Part shown: positions 47,318-59,040 of the stretch, piece by piece
Layout of the letters: the number at the start of each line of letters is the position of its first letter
Numbering within the stretch: position 1 is the stretch's first letter
From: an uncultured Rhodospirillaceae bacterium
GTDB lineage: Bacteria > Pseudomonadota > Alphaproteobacteria > Rhodospirillales > Magnetospirillaceae
DNA length: 64,000 nt
NCBI GenBank assembly: GCA_937887565.1
Contig: CALABS010000005.1
Location: 1-64,000, forward strand
Reading direction: 5' to 3'
The notes under the pieces: model-generated
Seen by the model: the letters and a program-made list of their open reading frames with translations, nothing else
Told to the model about the DNA's origin: nothing
Databases searched by the model: none
Program-made: the position numbers and the translations under genes

Positions 47318-47327
47318 TGTATATAAT
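47318..47327 (+). promoter_or_regulatory. Probable -10 element of the dsrE-tusA-sqr operon
   Basis: A perfect TATAAT hexamer (47322-47327) lies 63 bp before the DsrE-like start codon. TTGCGA stands upstream but with a 21-nt spacer, longer than usual, so the -35 assignment is uncertain and an activator may be needed. Confidence 0.4.
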
Positions 47328-47389
47328 GAAGTTCGAAGGTAAGCGCCTTCTCATCAAAACCAACGCACCAAGCGCAGAGGAAACGCTCC

Positions 47390-47791
47390 ATGGCCTCCAA
47401 ACCCCTGTTCATCATGCTGTGCTCCGGCGAGCACGAGAAAATCCAGCTCGCCGCCATGATCGCGTCGGTCGCGGCGGTCTCCGATCGGCCGGTCGAGGTT
47501 TTCGTCACCATGAACGCGGTGCTTCCGTTCCAGCGCGGCCTGTCCAAGGAACAGCGCTATCAGGGCGGCCATTTCCACGAGGAATTCATGGTGAAGAACG
47601 TCCCCGACGCCATCGAGCTGTTCGAGCAGGGCAAGATGCTGGGCGACCTGAAGATGTGGGTCTGCTCGATGGTGCTCGACCTCAAGCACTGGGAGCACGA
47701 CCGCGATCTGGTCGATGGCCTGTTCGACGGTCCCGCCGGCCTGGCCAAGTTCCTTTCCGACGCCGAGGACGGCGAGCTGATCACCCTCTGA
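47390..47791 (+). CDS. DsrE-family sulfur-transfer protein
   Basis: DsrE/DsrF-like protein of 133 residues. The nucleotide-binding-like fold opens with PLFIMLCSGEHEKIQLAA, and the candidate active cysteine lies in KMWVCSMVLDLKHW (Cys92). Proteins of this group pass sulfane sulfur to or from TusA. It heads a four-gene cassette with tusA, an SQR-like flavoprotein and DUF1641. A GAGG site lies 9 nt before the ATG. Confidence 0.86.
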   Translation: MASKPLFIMLCSGEHEKIQLAAMIASVAAVSDRPVEVFVTMNAVLPFQRGLSKEQRYQGGHFHEEFMVKNVPDAIELFEQGKMLGDLKMWVCSMVLDLKHWEHDRDLVDGLFDGPAGLAKFLSDAEDGELITL

Positions 47792-47827
47792 CCCCGACCC
47801 CCTCAAGAAGAAAGAAGGAAGACCCCC

Positions 47828-48058
47828 ATGGCTGAACGCCAGACCATTGACGCCCGCGGCGCCTTCTGCCCGGGCCCGCTGATGGAACTCATCGCCGCTC
47901 TCAAGCTCGCCACCGTCGGCGACGAGGTCGAGATCCTGTCGTCGGACAAGGGCTCGGCCACCGACATTCCGGCCTGGGTCGCCAAGGTCGGCCATGAATA
48001 TGTGGGCACCACTGAACATGATGGCTATTGGAGCGTCGTGGTGCGCAAGGCAAAATAA
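47828..48058 (+). CDS. tusA: TusA/SirA-family sulfur carrier protein
   Basis: Sulfur carrier of 76 residues with the family CPxP motif (FCPGPLMELI, Cys14), the persulfide site. It sits 36 bp after the DsrE-like gene and 90 bp before the SQR-like gene; a 7-bp stem-loop (48069-48088) lies in the latter gap. Linkage to DsrE and SQR-like genes suggests sulfane-sulfur handling rather than the classical tRNA-thiolation relay. Confidence 0.9.
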   Translation: MAERQTIDARGAFCPGPLMELIAALKLATVGDEVEILSSDKGSATDIPAWVAKVGHEYVGTTEHDGYWSVVVRKAK

Positions 48059-48148
48059 CCCTTTCGGAGGGAGCGATCGAACGCTCCCCCGCACGGCCGC
48101 GAGCAAGACGGCCAAACCTCGAACGAATACGCTAGGGAGGCGAAATCA

Positions 48149-49288
48149 ATGTCCAAGTCCATTCTGATCGTCGGTGGCGGCCTGTCGGGCACCATCGTCG
48201 CCAACGGCCTGTGCCGCCAGCTGGGCGAGCAGCTGCGTACCGGCGCCGTCACCATCACCATGATCGGCAACTCCGAGCAGCACCTCTACCAGCCGGGCCT
48301 GCTTTACGTTCCCTTCGGTCGCATCCGCGAGCACGAGCTGTTCCGCGACCAGCGCCGCGTGCTCGACCGCCGCGTCAATCTGTTCGTCGATCCGGCCAAG
48401 AACGTGGACGTCGAGAACGGCCAGGTGATCACCGAGGCCGGCCGCAGCTTCAAGTACGACTATCTGGTGCTGGCCACCGGGTCGCGCTGCATGCCGCAAA
48501 GCGTCCCCGGCATGAAGGAAGGCGCCCACTGGTTCTACGAACTGGAGGCCGCCCGCAAGCTGCGCGACGCCCTGACCGATTTCCAGGGCGGCAAGATCGT
48601 GGTCAACGTCAACGCTCCGCACAAGTGCCCGGTGGCGCCGCTGGAGCTGACCCTGATGCTGCACGAATACCTGCAGGGACGCGGCCTGCGCGACAAGACC
48701 GAGATCACCTACACCTATCCCATCGGCCGCCTGCACTCGCTGGAGCCGGTGGCGCACTGGGCCGGGCCGGTCTTCGAGCAGACCGGCATCAAGTCGGAGA
48801 TCTTCTTCAACACCGAGAAGGTGGACCCCGAGAAGAAGACCATCACCTCCATGGAGGGCGTCGAACTGCCCTATGACCTGCTGATCACCGTTCCCCCGCA
48901 CGAGGGCGCGCAGGTCATCAGCGATTCCAACCTGGGCAAGGGCGGCTGGGTGCCGACCAACACCAAGACGCTGCACCGCGAGGGCTCGACCAACGTCTTC
49001 GTGGTCGGCGACACCACCAACATTCCCATCTCGAAGGCCGGCTCGACCGCGCATTTCGAGGCGGACGTGCTGATCGACAACCTGACCTCGCTGGTCACCG
49101 AGGGCCGCTTCGCCCGCGACTACGACGGCAAGGCCTTCTGCTTCATCGAGACCGGCTTCGCCACCGGCACCTATGTCTGGTTCAACTACCAGACCCCGCC
49201 GACCGTGGCGCCGCCGTCGCAGATGCTGCACTGGTTCAAGCTGGCCTACAACCGCCTGTACTGGCTGTCCGCCCGCGGCCTGCTGTAG
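48149..49288 (+). CDS. Sulfide:quinone oxidoreductase-like FAD protein
   Basis: Flavoprotein of 379 residues. The FAD motif ILIVGGGLSGTIVANGL is at the N-terminus. Three cysteines occupy positions typical of SQR: Cys114 (GSRCMPQ), Cys160 (APHKCPVAPLEL) and Cys331 (AFCFIETG). The second FAD motif is NVFVVGDTTN. The C-terminus (HWFKLAYNRLYWLSARGLL) is amphipathic, as in SQRs that dip into the membrane to reach quinone. I infer sulfide or persulfide oxidation to membrane quinone, with sulfur passed to TusA and DsrE. A GGAGG site precedes the ATG. Confidence 0.87.
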   Translation: MSKSILIVGGGLSGTIVANGLCRQLGEQLRTGAVTITMIGNSEQHLYQPGLLYVPFGRIREHELFRDQRRVLDRRVNLFVDPAKNVDVENGQVITEAGRSFKYDYLVLATGSRCMPQSVPGMKEGAHWFYELEAARKLRDALTDFQGGKIVVNVNAPHKCPVAPLELTLMLHEYLQGRGLRDKTEITYTYPIGRLHSLEPVAHWAGPVFEQTGIKSEIFFNTEKVDPEKKTITSMEGVELPYDLLITVPPHEGAQVISDSNLGKGGWVPTNTKTLHREGSTNVFVVGDTTNIPISKAGSTAHFEADVLIDNLTSLVTEGRFARDYDGKAFCFIETGFATGTYVWFNYQTPPTVAPPSQMLHWFKLAYNRLYWLSARGLL

Positions 49289-49300
49289 GGGAGGCGACAG

Positions 49301-49855
49301 ATGACCGACCTCACCCCTCCCGCCGCCGTCGTGCCGCCGGCCGTCAAGGAGTTGGCCGACGTCGCCCAGGGCCTCAAGAACGCCCTGGCCGACAGCATGG
49401 TCGAGCGCCTGGCCTCCACCGCCGGCAACACGCTCGAGATCGTCGACAAGCTGAACGATCCCGACGTCCGCGACGGACTGGCGGCCCTGCTCGACGGCCT
49501 CGCCTCCATGCACCGCAACGGGGCGCTGCAGACGCTGATCGACACCGTCCAGTTGATCCACGCGGCGCGCCGGGCGGCCAACGACAGCATGGTCGAGCGC
49601 GCCTTCCTGTTCATCGAGCACATGATGAACAACCTCGCCACCGAGGACCTGGCCACCCTGGCCCACGAGGCCAAGGCGGCCATGGAGGACGCCATCGACC
49701 AGTGCAACATCCCCGGCACCGGCGGCGGCCTCATCGGTACGCTGAAGATGATCTCGAACCCCGAGACCCAGGAAGCGCTGCGCTTCATGCTGGCGTTCTC
49801 GTGCTCGTTGCGCAAACGGGCCGTGGTCATCGCCAAGTCGCCGCCCGCGCTGTGA
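49301..49855 (+). CDS. DUF1641 family protein
   Basis: Helical protein of 184 residues. The DUF1641 signature lies in DPDVRDGLAALLDGLASMHR and in the C-terminal TLKMISNPETQEALRFML. DUF1641 proteins often adjoin SQR-like or formate dehydrogenase genes, and their function is unknown. It starts 12 bp after the flavoprotein and is followed by a strong terminator, so it ends the cassette. It may be a small partner or membrane-docking subunit for the flavoprotein. Confidence 0.86.
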   Translation: MTDLTPPAAVVPPAVKELADVAQGLKNALADSMVERLASTAGNTLEIVDKLNDPDVRDGLAALLDGLASMHRNGALQTLIDTVQLIHAARRAANDSMVERAFLFIEHMMNNLATEDLATLAHEAKAAMEDAIDQCNIPGTGGGLIGTLKMISNPETQEALRFMLAFSCSLRKRAVVIAKSPPAL

Positions 49856-49885
49856 GGACGGCGCGAGCGACGACGACGTGACCAA

Positions 49886-49917
49886 GGGGCGGGCGCGCGA
49901 GGGCCCGCCCCATTTTT
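49886..49917 (+). terminator. Rho-independent terminator of the dsrE-tusA-sqr operon
   Basis: A 9-bp stem (GGGGCGGGC with GCCCGCCCC) is followed by ATTTTT. It closes the cassette and insulates tpiA. Confidence 0.85.
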
Positions 49918-49999
49918 CTGACGACTTTTGGCAAGGACGCGCGGGGCGGCCGATGGTTTAATGCCCCGCCCAAGGAAACGAAATGGGAGGAAGAATACC

Positions 50000-50761
<762 letters not shown>

Positions 50762-50763
50762 TC

Positions 50764-50886
50764 CCGCCACCCTCCACCGGCTCCGCCGGGGGAGGGCCGG
50801 GGTGGGGGCTGACGACGCCAGCAAGGTGTCGGCGCCCATGCCCCCTCCCGTCCTCCCCTCATGCTGCGCACGGGGGGAGGGGGGCG
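50764..50886. repeat. GC-rich palindromic intergenic repeat
   Basis: The 252-bp tpiA-secG gap holds a GC palindrome-rich element: the left part pairs CTCCACCGGC-type arms with GCCGGGGGAGG, then GGGCCGGGGTGGGGG; the right part pairs CCCCCTCCC with GGGGGGAGGGGGG. Similar sequence recurs inside pdhC (59306-59349). Nothing else is seen in this gap apart from the secG leader. Confidence 0.55.
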
Positions 50887-50979
50887 ACGCCGCCTCGTTC
50901 TTTTTGCACTAGCGTTCGCGGCCACACGGGTCTAAAAAACGCCTCAACGCATTTCCAATCGCCCCGGGCGGCCCGATAG

Positions 50980-53061
<2,082 letters not shown>

Positions 53062-53074
53062 GAGAACCATCCCC

Positions 53075-53914
53075 GTGCATCACGTCGCCGTCAGCCCCTC
53101 GGTCGTCTTCGGCAACGATCTGCCGCTGGTGCTGATCGCCGGCCCCTGCCAGATGGAAAGCCGCGACCACGCCCTCGAGATGGCGTCCGAACTCAAGCGC
53201 ATCAGCGTCGAGGCCGGAATCGGCCTGATCTTCAAGGCATCCTTCGACAAGGCCAACCGCACCAGCCTGTCGGGCAAGCGCGGCATCGGCCTCGACGCCG
53301 CGCTCGGGGTGTTCGCCGAGATCAAGGCGTCCTTGGGCATTCCGGTGCTGACCGACGTCCACACCGAGGAGCAATGCGCCCAGGCCGCCCGCGTGGTCGA
53401 CGTGCTGCAGATTCCCGCCTTCCTGTGCCGCCAGACCGACCTGTTGATCGCCGCCGGCCGCACCGGGGCGGTCATCAACGTCAAGAAGGGTCAGTTCCTG
53501 GCCCCCGGCCAGATGGCCAACGTGGCCCAGAAGGTCGAGAGCACCGGCAATTCCCGCATCCTGCTGACCGAGCGCGGCGCCAGCTTCGGCTACGGCGACC
53601 TGGTCGCCGACATGCGCTCGCTGCCGATCATGGCGCGGACCGGCTATCCGGTGGTCATGGACGCCACCCATGCGGTCCAAAGCCCGGGCGGGCAGGGTCA
53701 GAGCTCGGGCGGCGACCGCCGGCTGGCACCGGTCCTGGCCCGCGCCGCCGTGGCGGTGGGGGTGGCCGGCGTGTTCATCGAGACCCACCCCGATCCCGAC
53801 AACGCCCCCTCGGACGGTCCCAACATGATCCACCTGTCCGACATGCCGGGATTGATCGAAGTGCTGATGAAGTTCGACGCGACGGCCAAGTGCCATCCCG
53901 TTTCCATCGATTGA
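53075..53914 (+). CDS. kdsA: 3-deoxy-D-manno-octulosonate-8-phosphate synthase
   Basis: Condenses PEP and arabinose-5-phosphate to KDO-8-P for lipopolysaccharide, 279 residues. Motifs are VLIAGPCQMESRDHAL, FKASFDKANRTS, and the C-terminal DATHAVQSPGG and HPDPDNAPSDGPN. Cys25 in GPCQ is followed by Met rather than the usual metal-type context; it is near the site that distinguishes metal-dependent KdsA. GTG start at 53075, after AGGAG. Confidence 0.95.
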   Translation: MHHVAVSPSVVFGNDLPLVLIAGPCQMESRDHALEMASELKRISVEAGIGLIFKASFDKANRTSLSGKRGIGLDAALGVFAEIKASLGIPVLTDVHTEEQCAQAARVVDVLQIPAFLCRQTDLLIAAGRTGAVINVKKGQFLAPGQMANVAQKVESTGNSRILLTERGASFGYGDLVADMRSLPIMARTGYPVVMDATHAVQSPGGQGQSSGGDRRLAPVLARAAVAVGVAGVFIETHPDPDNAPSDGPNMIHLSDMPGLIEVLMKFDATAKCHPVSID

Positions 53915-55222
<1,308 letters not shown>

Positions 55223-55241
55223 TCGGGACGTCGTTCCGCTT

Positions 55242-55279
55242 CGGGCCGGAAGGGGCGACCCTTCCGGCCCGTTTCGTTT
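55242..55279 (+). terminator. Rho-independent terminator of eno
   Basis: A 13-bp stem closed by a GCGA tetraloop (55242-55271) is followed by TTTCGTTT. It ends the tpiA-eno transcription unit. Confidence 0.88.
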
Positions 55280-55347
55280 GATCTGTCCGCTGGAGGCGGC
55301 CCGCGACCGGTCTTAACCCGACATACGCACGTATGGCGCGTAAAATA

Positions 55348-55376
55348 TTGACGTTACCAAACTAAAGCGGAATTAT
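55348..55376 (+). promoter_or_regulatory. Sigma-70 promoter of the 55410 gene
   Basis: TTGACG and AATTAT are exactly 17 nt apart, 34 bp before the start codon of the next gene, in a locally AT-rich stretch. Confidence 0.55.
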
Positions 55377-55409
55377 GGGCGCCATTCATCAATCCGATGG
55401 AGGTGGACC

Positions 55410-55823
55410 ATGACGGTCGTTACGTCTCCCGCGCTGGATCACAATCTCCCCGAGGTGTCCGGCAAGGTTTCCCTGGGCCAGGGCGCCCAGTTCTGGGCCT
55501 ATGTGTCGCCCCAGAACGACACCGCCACGGCGGTCACCAAGTGGAGCGTGACGCTCCAGCACATGGGCTCCAACTGGACCGGGACCATCACCTCGGACAA
55601 TCCGACCCAACAGCTGCAGACGCCGAACCTGTCGGGCATCTTTCACGTCACCGTCAAGGCCAGCGGCCCCAAATTCTCCGAGACGACGCTGGGCCCGCTG
55701 CCGGATTCGCAGGCCAATATCGGCTGCAATTCCAACTGTGCCGCCATGGTCGGCATCGTCGCCACCGCCGACGGCACGGGCGCCAATTATTGGACGGTCT
55801 GGGACGCCTTCTGTTCGCGCTGA
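55410..55823 (+). CDS. Hypothetical beta-rich protein
   Basis: Stand-alone protein of 137 residues that I do not recognise. The first 90 residues look like an immunoglobulin-like or lectin-like beta sandwich (VTKWSVTLQHMGSNWTGTIT, then GIFHVTVKASGPKF); the tail has three cysteines (NIGCNSNCAAMVG and DAFCSR) that may form a small disulfide-stabilised unit. There is no signal peptide. It has a strong GGAGGTGG ribosome site, its own promoter and its own terminator, so it is probably well expressed. Context between eno and ftsB gives no clue. Confidence 0.75.
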   Translation: MTVVTSPALDHNLPEVSGKVSLGQGAQFWAYVSPQNDTATAVTKWSVTLQHMGSNWTGTITSDNPTQQLQTPNLSGIFHVTVKASGPKFSETTLGPLPDSQANIGCNSNCAAMVGIVATADGTGANYWTVWDAFCSR

Positions 55824-55842
55824 TCCGGCTCCCTTCGGCGCG

Positions 55843-55880
55843 GCCGGTCGGGAAGGGCGGTCTTCCCGGCCGGCATTTTA
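55843..55880 (+). terminator. Rho-independent terminator of the 55410 gene
   Basis: A 13-bp stem (55843-55855 with 55862-55874, one G-T pair) is followed by ATTTTA. It lies 19 bp after the stop codon. Confidence 0.82.
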
Positions 55881-56034
55881 TGGAAATACTTTGCGGATTG
55901 TGCGTCACTGTTCCGGTTTGATTCGCGAAACCGAGTCATTTTTGCAACGGTACGCGACTCTACCTACGAAAAATGAATCCGTTGCATTCACAATCTGTTG
56001 ACGTCTGGAATCCGGGTGTGATTCCATCGCCGCC

Positions 56035-56343
56035 ATGCTTCGGGAAATGCACCGCCGCTTCCGCCACATGATCGGCCCCATGATCGGGGTCGGCGCGGTG
56101 GCCTATTTCGCCTACCACACGGTGGAGGGCGATCGCGGCGTGCTGGCCTGGGTGCGCCTGAAGAACGAGATCTTGGAGGCCGAACTCCAGCTCGCCAAGG
56201 TCTCCACCGAACGCGCCGCCATCGAGCACCGTGTCCTGCTGCTCCGCCCCGACCACCTCGACCCCGACATGCTCGAGGAACGCGCCCGCATCATGCTGAA
56301 CATGGGCCGCGACGACGAGGTTGTGGTGTTCGAGAAGAAGTAA
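56035..56343 (+). CDS. Septum formation initiator FtsB-like protein
   Basis: Cell-division protein of 102 residues (FtsB/DivIC family), which joins FtsL and FtsQ at the septum. A single membrane helix (MIGPMIGVGAVAYFAYHTV, residues 12-30) is followed by a coiled coil (LKNEILEAELQLAKVSTERA) and the family tail LDPDMLEERARIMLNMG. Its place after eno and before pdhA is typical for alphaproteobacteria. Start ATG 56035. Confidence 0.9.
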   Translation: MLREMHRRFRHMIGPMIGVGAVAYFAYHTVEGDRGVLAWVRLKNEILEAELQLAKVSTERAAIEHRVLLLRPDHLDPDMLEERARIMLNMGRDDEVVVFEKK

Positions 56344-56538
56344 TCCGCTCGTCTCCGCCCCTTCCATTCCCCCGTCCATCTTCCGATATACCTCCCAAGG
56401 CCCGGTTCGTCCGGCCGATGAGGATGCGAGTCTAGGCCTTCGGGGCGGATGGACAGGGGCGCGGTTGCGCTCCATCATGCCGGCCGCAGCCCAATCGGAC
56501 GGAAAGCCAAAAATAACCTAAAAGCGGTTAAGTGACGT

Positions 56539-56582
56539 TTTTGCGTTGCAAAACAAGCGTTTCATCATGTGAAGGCGCTTGC
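56539..56582. promoter_or_regulatory. Palindrome and stem-loop upstream of pdhA
   Basis: The 300-bp gap between ftsB and pdhA contains TTTTGC-GTT-GCAAAA (56539-56553), a perfect 6-3-6 palindrome, followed at once by a stem-loop (CAAGCG...TTCA with TGAA...CGCTTG, 56554-56581) and a further TTGCAAAA half-site. These look like an operator region for the pdh operon; the regulator is unknown. The rest of the gap shows no gene. Confidence 0.4.
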
Positions 56583-56643
56583 AAAAAAGGGTAGCCTGCT
56601 TTACCTATCGAAGCACAACGACACGCGAGCCCCGGGAGGAACC

Positions 56644-57642
56644 ATGGCGAGCGCCAAGCGTCGGGCCAAGGCCGTCGAGCCGACGAAGGCCCAATTCATC
56701 AAGTGGTACCGCGACATGCTGCTGATCCGCCGCTTCGAGGAGAAGGCGGGCCAGCTTTACGGCATGGGACTGATCGGCGGCTTCTGCCACCTCTATATCG
56801 GCCAGGAGGCGGTGGTGGTCGGCATGATGGCGGCGGCCGAGCCGGCGGATTCGGTGGTCACCAGCTATCGCGACCACGGCCAGATGCTGGCCTGCGGCAT
56901 GGACCCCAAGGGCGTGATGGCCGAGCTGACCGGGCGCGCCGGCGGCTATTCCAAGGGCAAGGGCGGCTCGATGCACATGTTCAGCCGCGAAAAGAAGTTC
57001 TATGGCGGCCACGGCATCGTCGGCGCCCAGGTGCCCATCGGCACCGGCCTTGGCTTCGCACACCGCTATTCCGAGGATGGCGGCGTCTGCCACACCTATC
57101 TGGGCGACGGCGCCGTCAACCAGGGCCAGGTCTATGAAAGCTTCAACATGGCGGCGCTGTGGAAGCTGCCGGTCGTGTACGTGATCGAGAACAACAAATA
57201 CGCCATGGGCACCTCCATCGAGCGCGCCTCGGCCGGCACCGAACTGGCCAAGCGCGGCGCCGCCTACGGCATCCCCGGCGAGGCGGTGGACGGCATGAGC
57301 GTGAGCGCCGTGTTCGAGGCTGCCAGCCGGGCGCTCGCCCATGCCCGCTCGGGCGAGGGGCCGTACATCCTGGAAATGAAGACCTACCGCTATCGCGGCC
57401 ACTCCATGTCGGACCCGGCCAAGTACCGGACCAAGGAGGAGGTCACCAGGATGCGCGAGCAGCACGACCCCATCGATACGCTGAAGGCGGTCCTGCTGGA
57501 GCAGGGCCACATCGACGAGGCCGGTCTCAAGGAGATCGACCGCGAGGTCAAGCAGATCGTCGGCGAGGCCGCCGATTTCGCGCAAGCCAGTCCCGAGCCC
57601 GCTCCGTCGGAGCTGTGGACCGACGTGCTGATCGAGGCGTGA
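56644..57642 (+). CDS. pdhA: Pyruvate dehydrogenase E1 component, alpha subunit
   Basis: Thiamine-diphosphate subunit of pyruvate dehydrogenase, 332 residues, alpha2beta2 type. The TPP-binding motif is [17 protein letters not shown] (about residue 155), preceded by GGSMHMFS and followed by [15 protein letters not shown], the loop phosphorylated in mitochondria. The ATG at 56644 follows GGGAGGAACC. Gap to pdhB is 10 bp. Confidence 0.97.
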   Translation: MASAKRRAKAVEPTKAQFIKWYRDMLLIRRFEEKAGQLYGMGLIGGFCHLYIGQEAVVVGMMAAAEPADSVVTSYRDHGQMLACGMDPKGVMAELTGRAGGYSKGKGGSMHMFSREKKFYGGHGIVGAQVPIGTGLGFAHRYSEDGGVCHTYLGDGAVNQGQVYESFNMAALWKLPVVYVIENNKYAMGTSIERASAGTELAKRGAAYGIPGEAVDGMSVSAVFEAASRALAHARSGEGPYILEMKTYRYRGHSMSDPAKYRTKEEVTRMREQHDPIDTLKAVLLEQGHIDEAGLKEIDREVKQIVGEAADFAQASPEPAPSELWTDVLIEA

Positions 57643-57652
57643 GGAGGGGACG

Positions 57653-59029
57653 ATGCCGATCGAAGTATTGATGCCGGCGCTGTCGCCGACCATGACCGAG
57701 GGCAAGCTGGCCCGCTGGCTGAAGAGCGAGGGCGACGCGGTGAAGTCCGGCGACGTCATCGCCGAGATCGAGACCGACAAGGCGACCATGGAATTCGAGG
57801 CGGTCGAGGAAGGCCGCATCGGCAAGATCCTGGTCGAGGGCGGCACCGAGGGAGTCGCCGTCAACACCCCCATCGCCATCCTGCTGGAGGAGGGCGAGGA
57901 CAGCGCCGATCTCGGCAAGGTGGCCGAGCGTCCGGTGGCGTCCACCGCGCCGGTGGCCGCCGAGCCGCCCGCGTCAACGTCCATGCCGCCCGCTCCCAAG
58001 CCCCCTCAAGCGTCGTTTGGGGGCGAGGAGAAGCAGTACGACAAGTTCGTGCGCATGACCGTCCGCGAGGCGCTGCGCGACGCCATGGCCGAGGAGATGC
58101 GCCGCGACGAGGCGGTGTTCCTGATGGGCGAGGAGGTCGGCCAGTACCAGGGCGCCTACAAGGTGTCGCAGGGCCTGCTGGACGAGTTCGGCCCCAAGCG
58201 GGTCATCGACACCCCCATCACCGAGATGGGCTTCGCCGGCCTGGGTGTCGGCGCCGCCTTCGCCGGGCTGAAGCCCATCGTCGAGTTCATGACCATGAAC
58301 TTCTCGATGCAGGCCATCGACCACGTCATCAACTCGGCGGCCAAGACGCTGTACATGTCGGGCGGCCAGCAGCCGTGCCCGATCGTGTTCCGCGGCCCCA
58401 ACGGCGCCGCCTCGCGCGTCGCCGCCCAGCACTCCCAGGACTTCTCGGCCTGGTACGCCCACTGCCCGGGCCTCAAGGTGGTGGCGCCCTATTCGGCCGC
58501 CGACGCCAAGGGCCTCTTGAAGGCCGCCATCCGCGACCCCAACCCGGTGGTGGTGCTGGAAAACGAGATCATGTACGGCCAAAGCTTCGACGTGCCTGAC
58601 GATCCGGATTTCATCATCCCCATCGGCAAGGCCAAGATCGAGCGCGAGGGCGGCCACGTCACCATCATCTCCTACGCCCGCTCGGTGCATATCGCGCTGC
58701 AGGCGGCCGAGATGCTGGCGGGCGAGGGCATCGAGGCCGAGGTGATCAACCTGCGCACCATCCGCCCGCTGGACGTCGAGACCATCGTGCGCTCGATCCA
58801 GAAGACCAACCGCGTTGTTACCGTGCACGAGGACTGGCCCTTCGCCAGCGTATCGTCGGAGATCGCGGCGGTGATCATGGAAAACGCCTTCGACTGGCTC
58901 GACGCGCCCCTGGTGCGGGTGTGCGGGGCCGACGTGCCCATGCCTTATGCCGCCAACCTGGAAAAGCTGTACCTGCCGCAGCCCGAGCAGGTGGTCGAGG
59001 CCGCCCGCCGCGTCTGCTACAAGAAGTAA
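57653..59029 (+). CDS. pdhB: Pyruvate dehydrogenase E1 component, beta subunit with N-terminal lipoyl domain
   Basis: E1-beta of 458 residues. An N-terminal lipoyl domain (residues 1-80, lipoyl Lys in [13 protein letters not shown]) is joined by a Pro/Ala linker to the E1-beta core ([19 protein letters not shown] to the end). A lipoylated E1-beta is a known oddity of alphaproteobacteria. The linker encodes part of a palindrome (58000-58024). It is 11 bp ahead of pdhC. Confidence 0.97.
   Translation: MPIEVLMPALSPTMTEGKLARWLKSEGDAVKSGDVIAEIETDKATMEFEAVEEGRIGKILVEGGTEGVAVNTPIAILLEEGEDSADLGKVAERPVASTAPVAAEPPASTSMPPAPKPPQASFGGEEKQYDKFVRMTVREALRDAMAEEMRRDEAVFLMGEEVGQYQGAYKVSQGLLDEFGPKRVIDTPITEMGFAGLGVGAAFAGLKPIVEFMTMNFSMQAIDHVINSAAKTLYMSGGQQPCPIVFRGPNGAASRVAAQHSQDFSAWYAHCPGLKVVAPYSAADAKGLLKAAIRDPNPVVVLENEIMYGQSFDVPDDPDFIIPIGKAKIEREGGHVTIISYARSVHIALQAAEMLAGEGIEAEVINLRTIRPLDVETIVRSIQKTNRVVTVHEDWPFASVSSEIAAVIMENAFDWLDAPLVRVCGADVPMPYAANLEKLYLPQPEQVVEAARRVCYKK
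58000..58024. repeat. Palindromic segment in the pdhB linker
   Basis: GCCCCCTCAA and TTTGGGGGC form an imperfect inverted repeat around GCGTCG, translated as part of the linker between lipoyl and catalytic domains ([10 protein letters not shown]). Confidence 0.4.
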
Positions 59030-59040
59030 GGGAGCGCGTC

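Noticed and set aside
47295..47327. TTGCGA...TATAAT as a full sigma-70 promoter for the dsrE operon
   Set aside because: The spacer is 21 nt, too long; only the -10 element is kept, at low confidence.
48069..48088. Stem-loop GGGAGCG/CGCTCCC between tusA and the SQR-like gene as a terminator
   Set aside because: There is no T tract, and the downstream genes lack another visible promoter, so it is more likely a processing or stability element.
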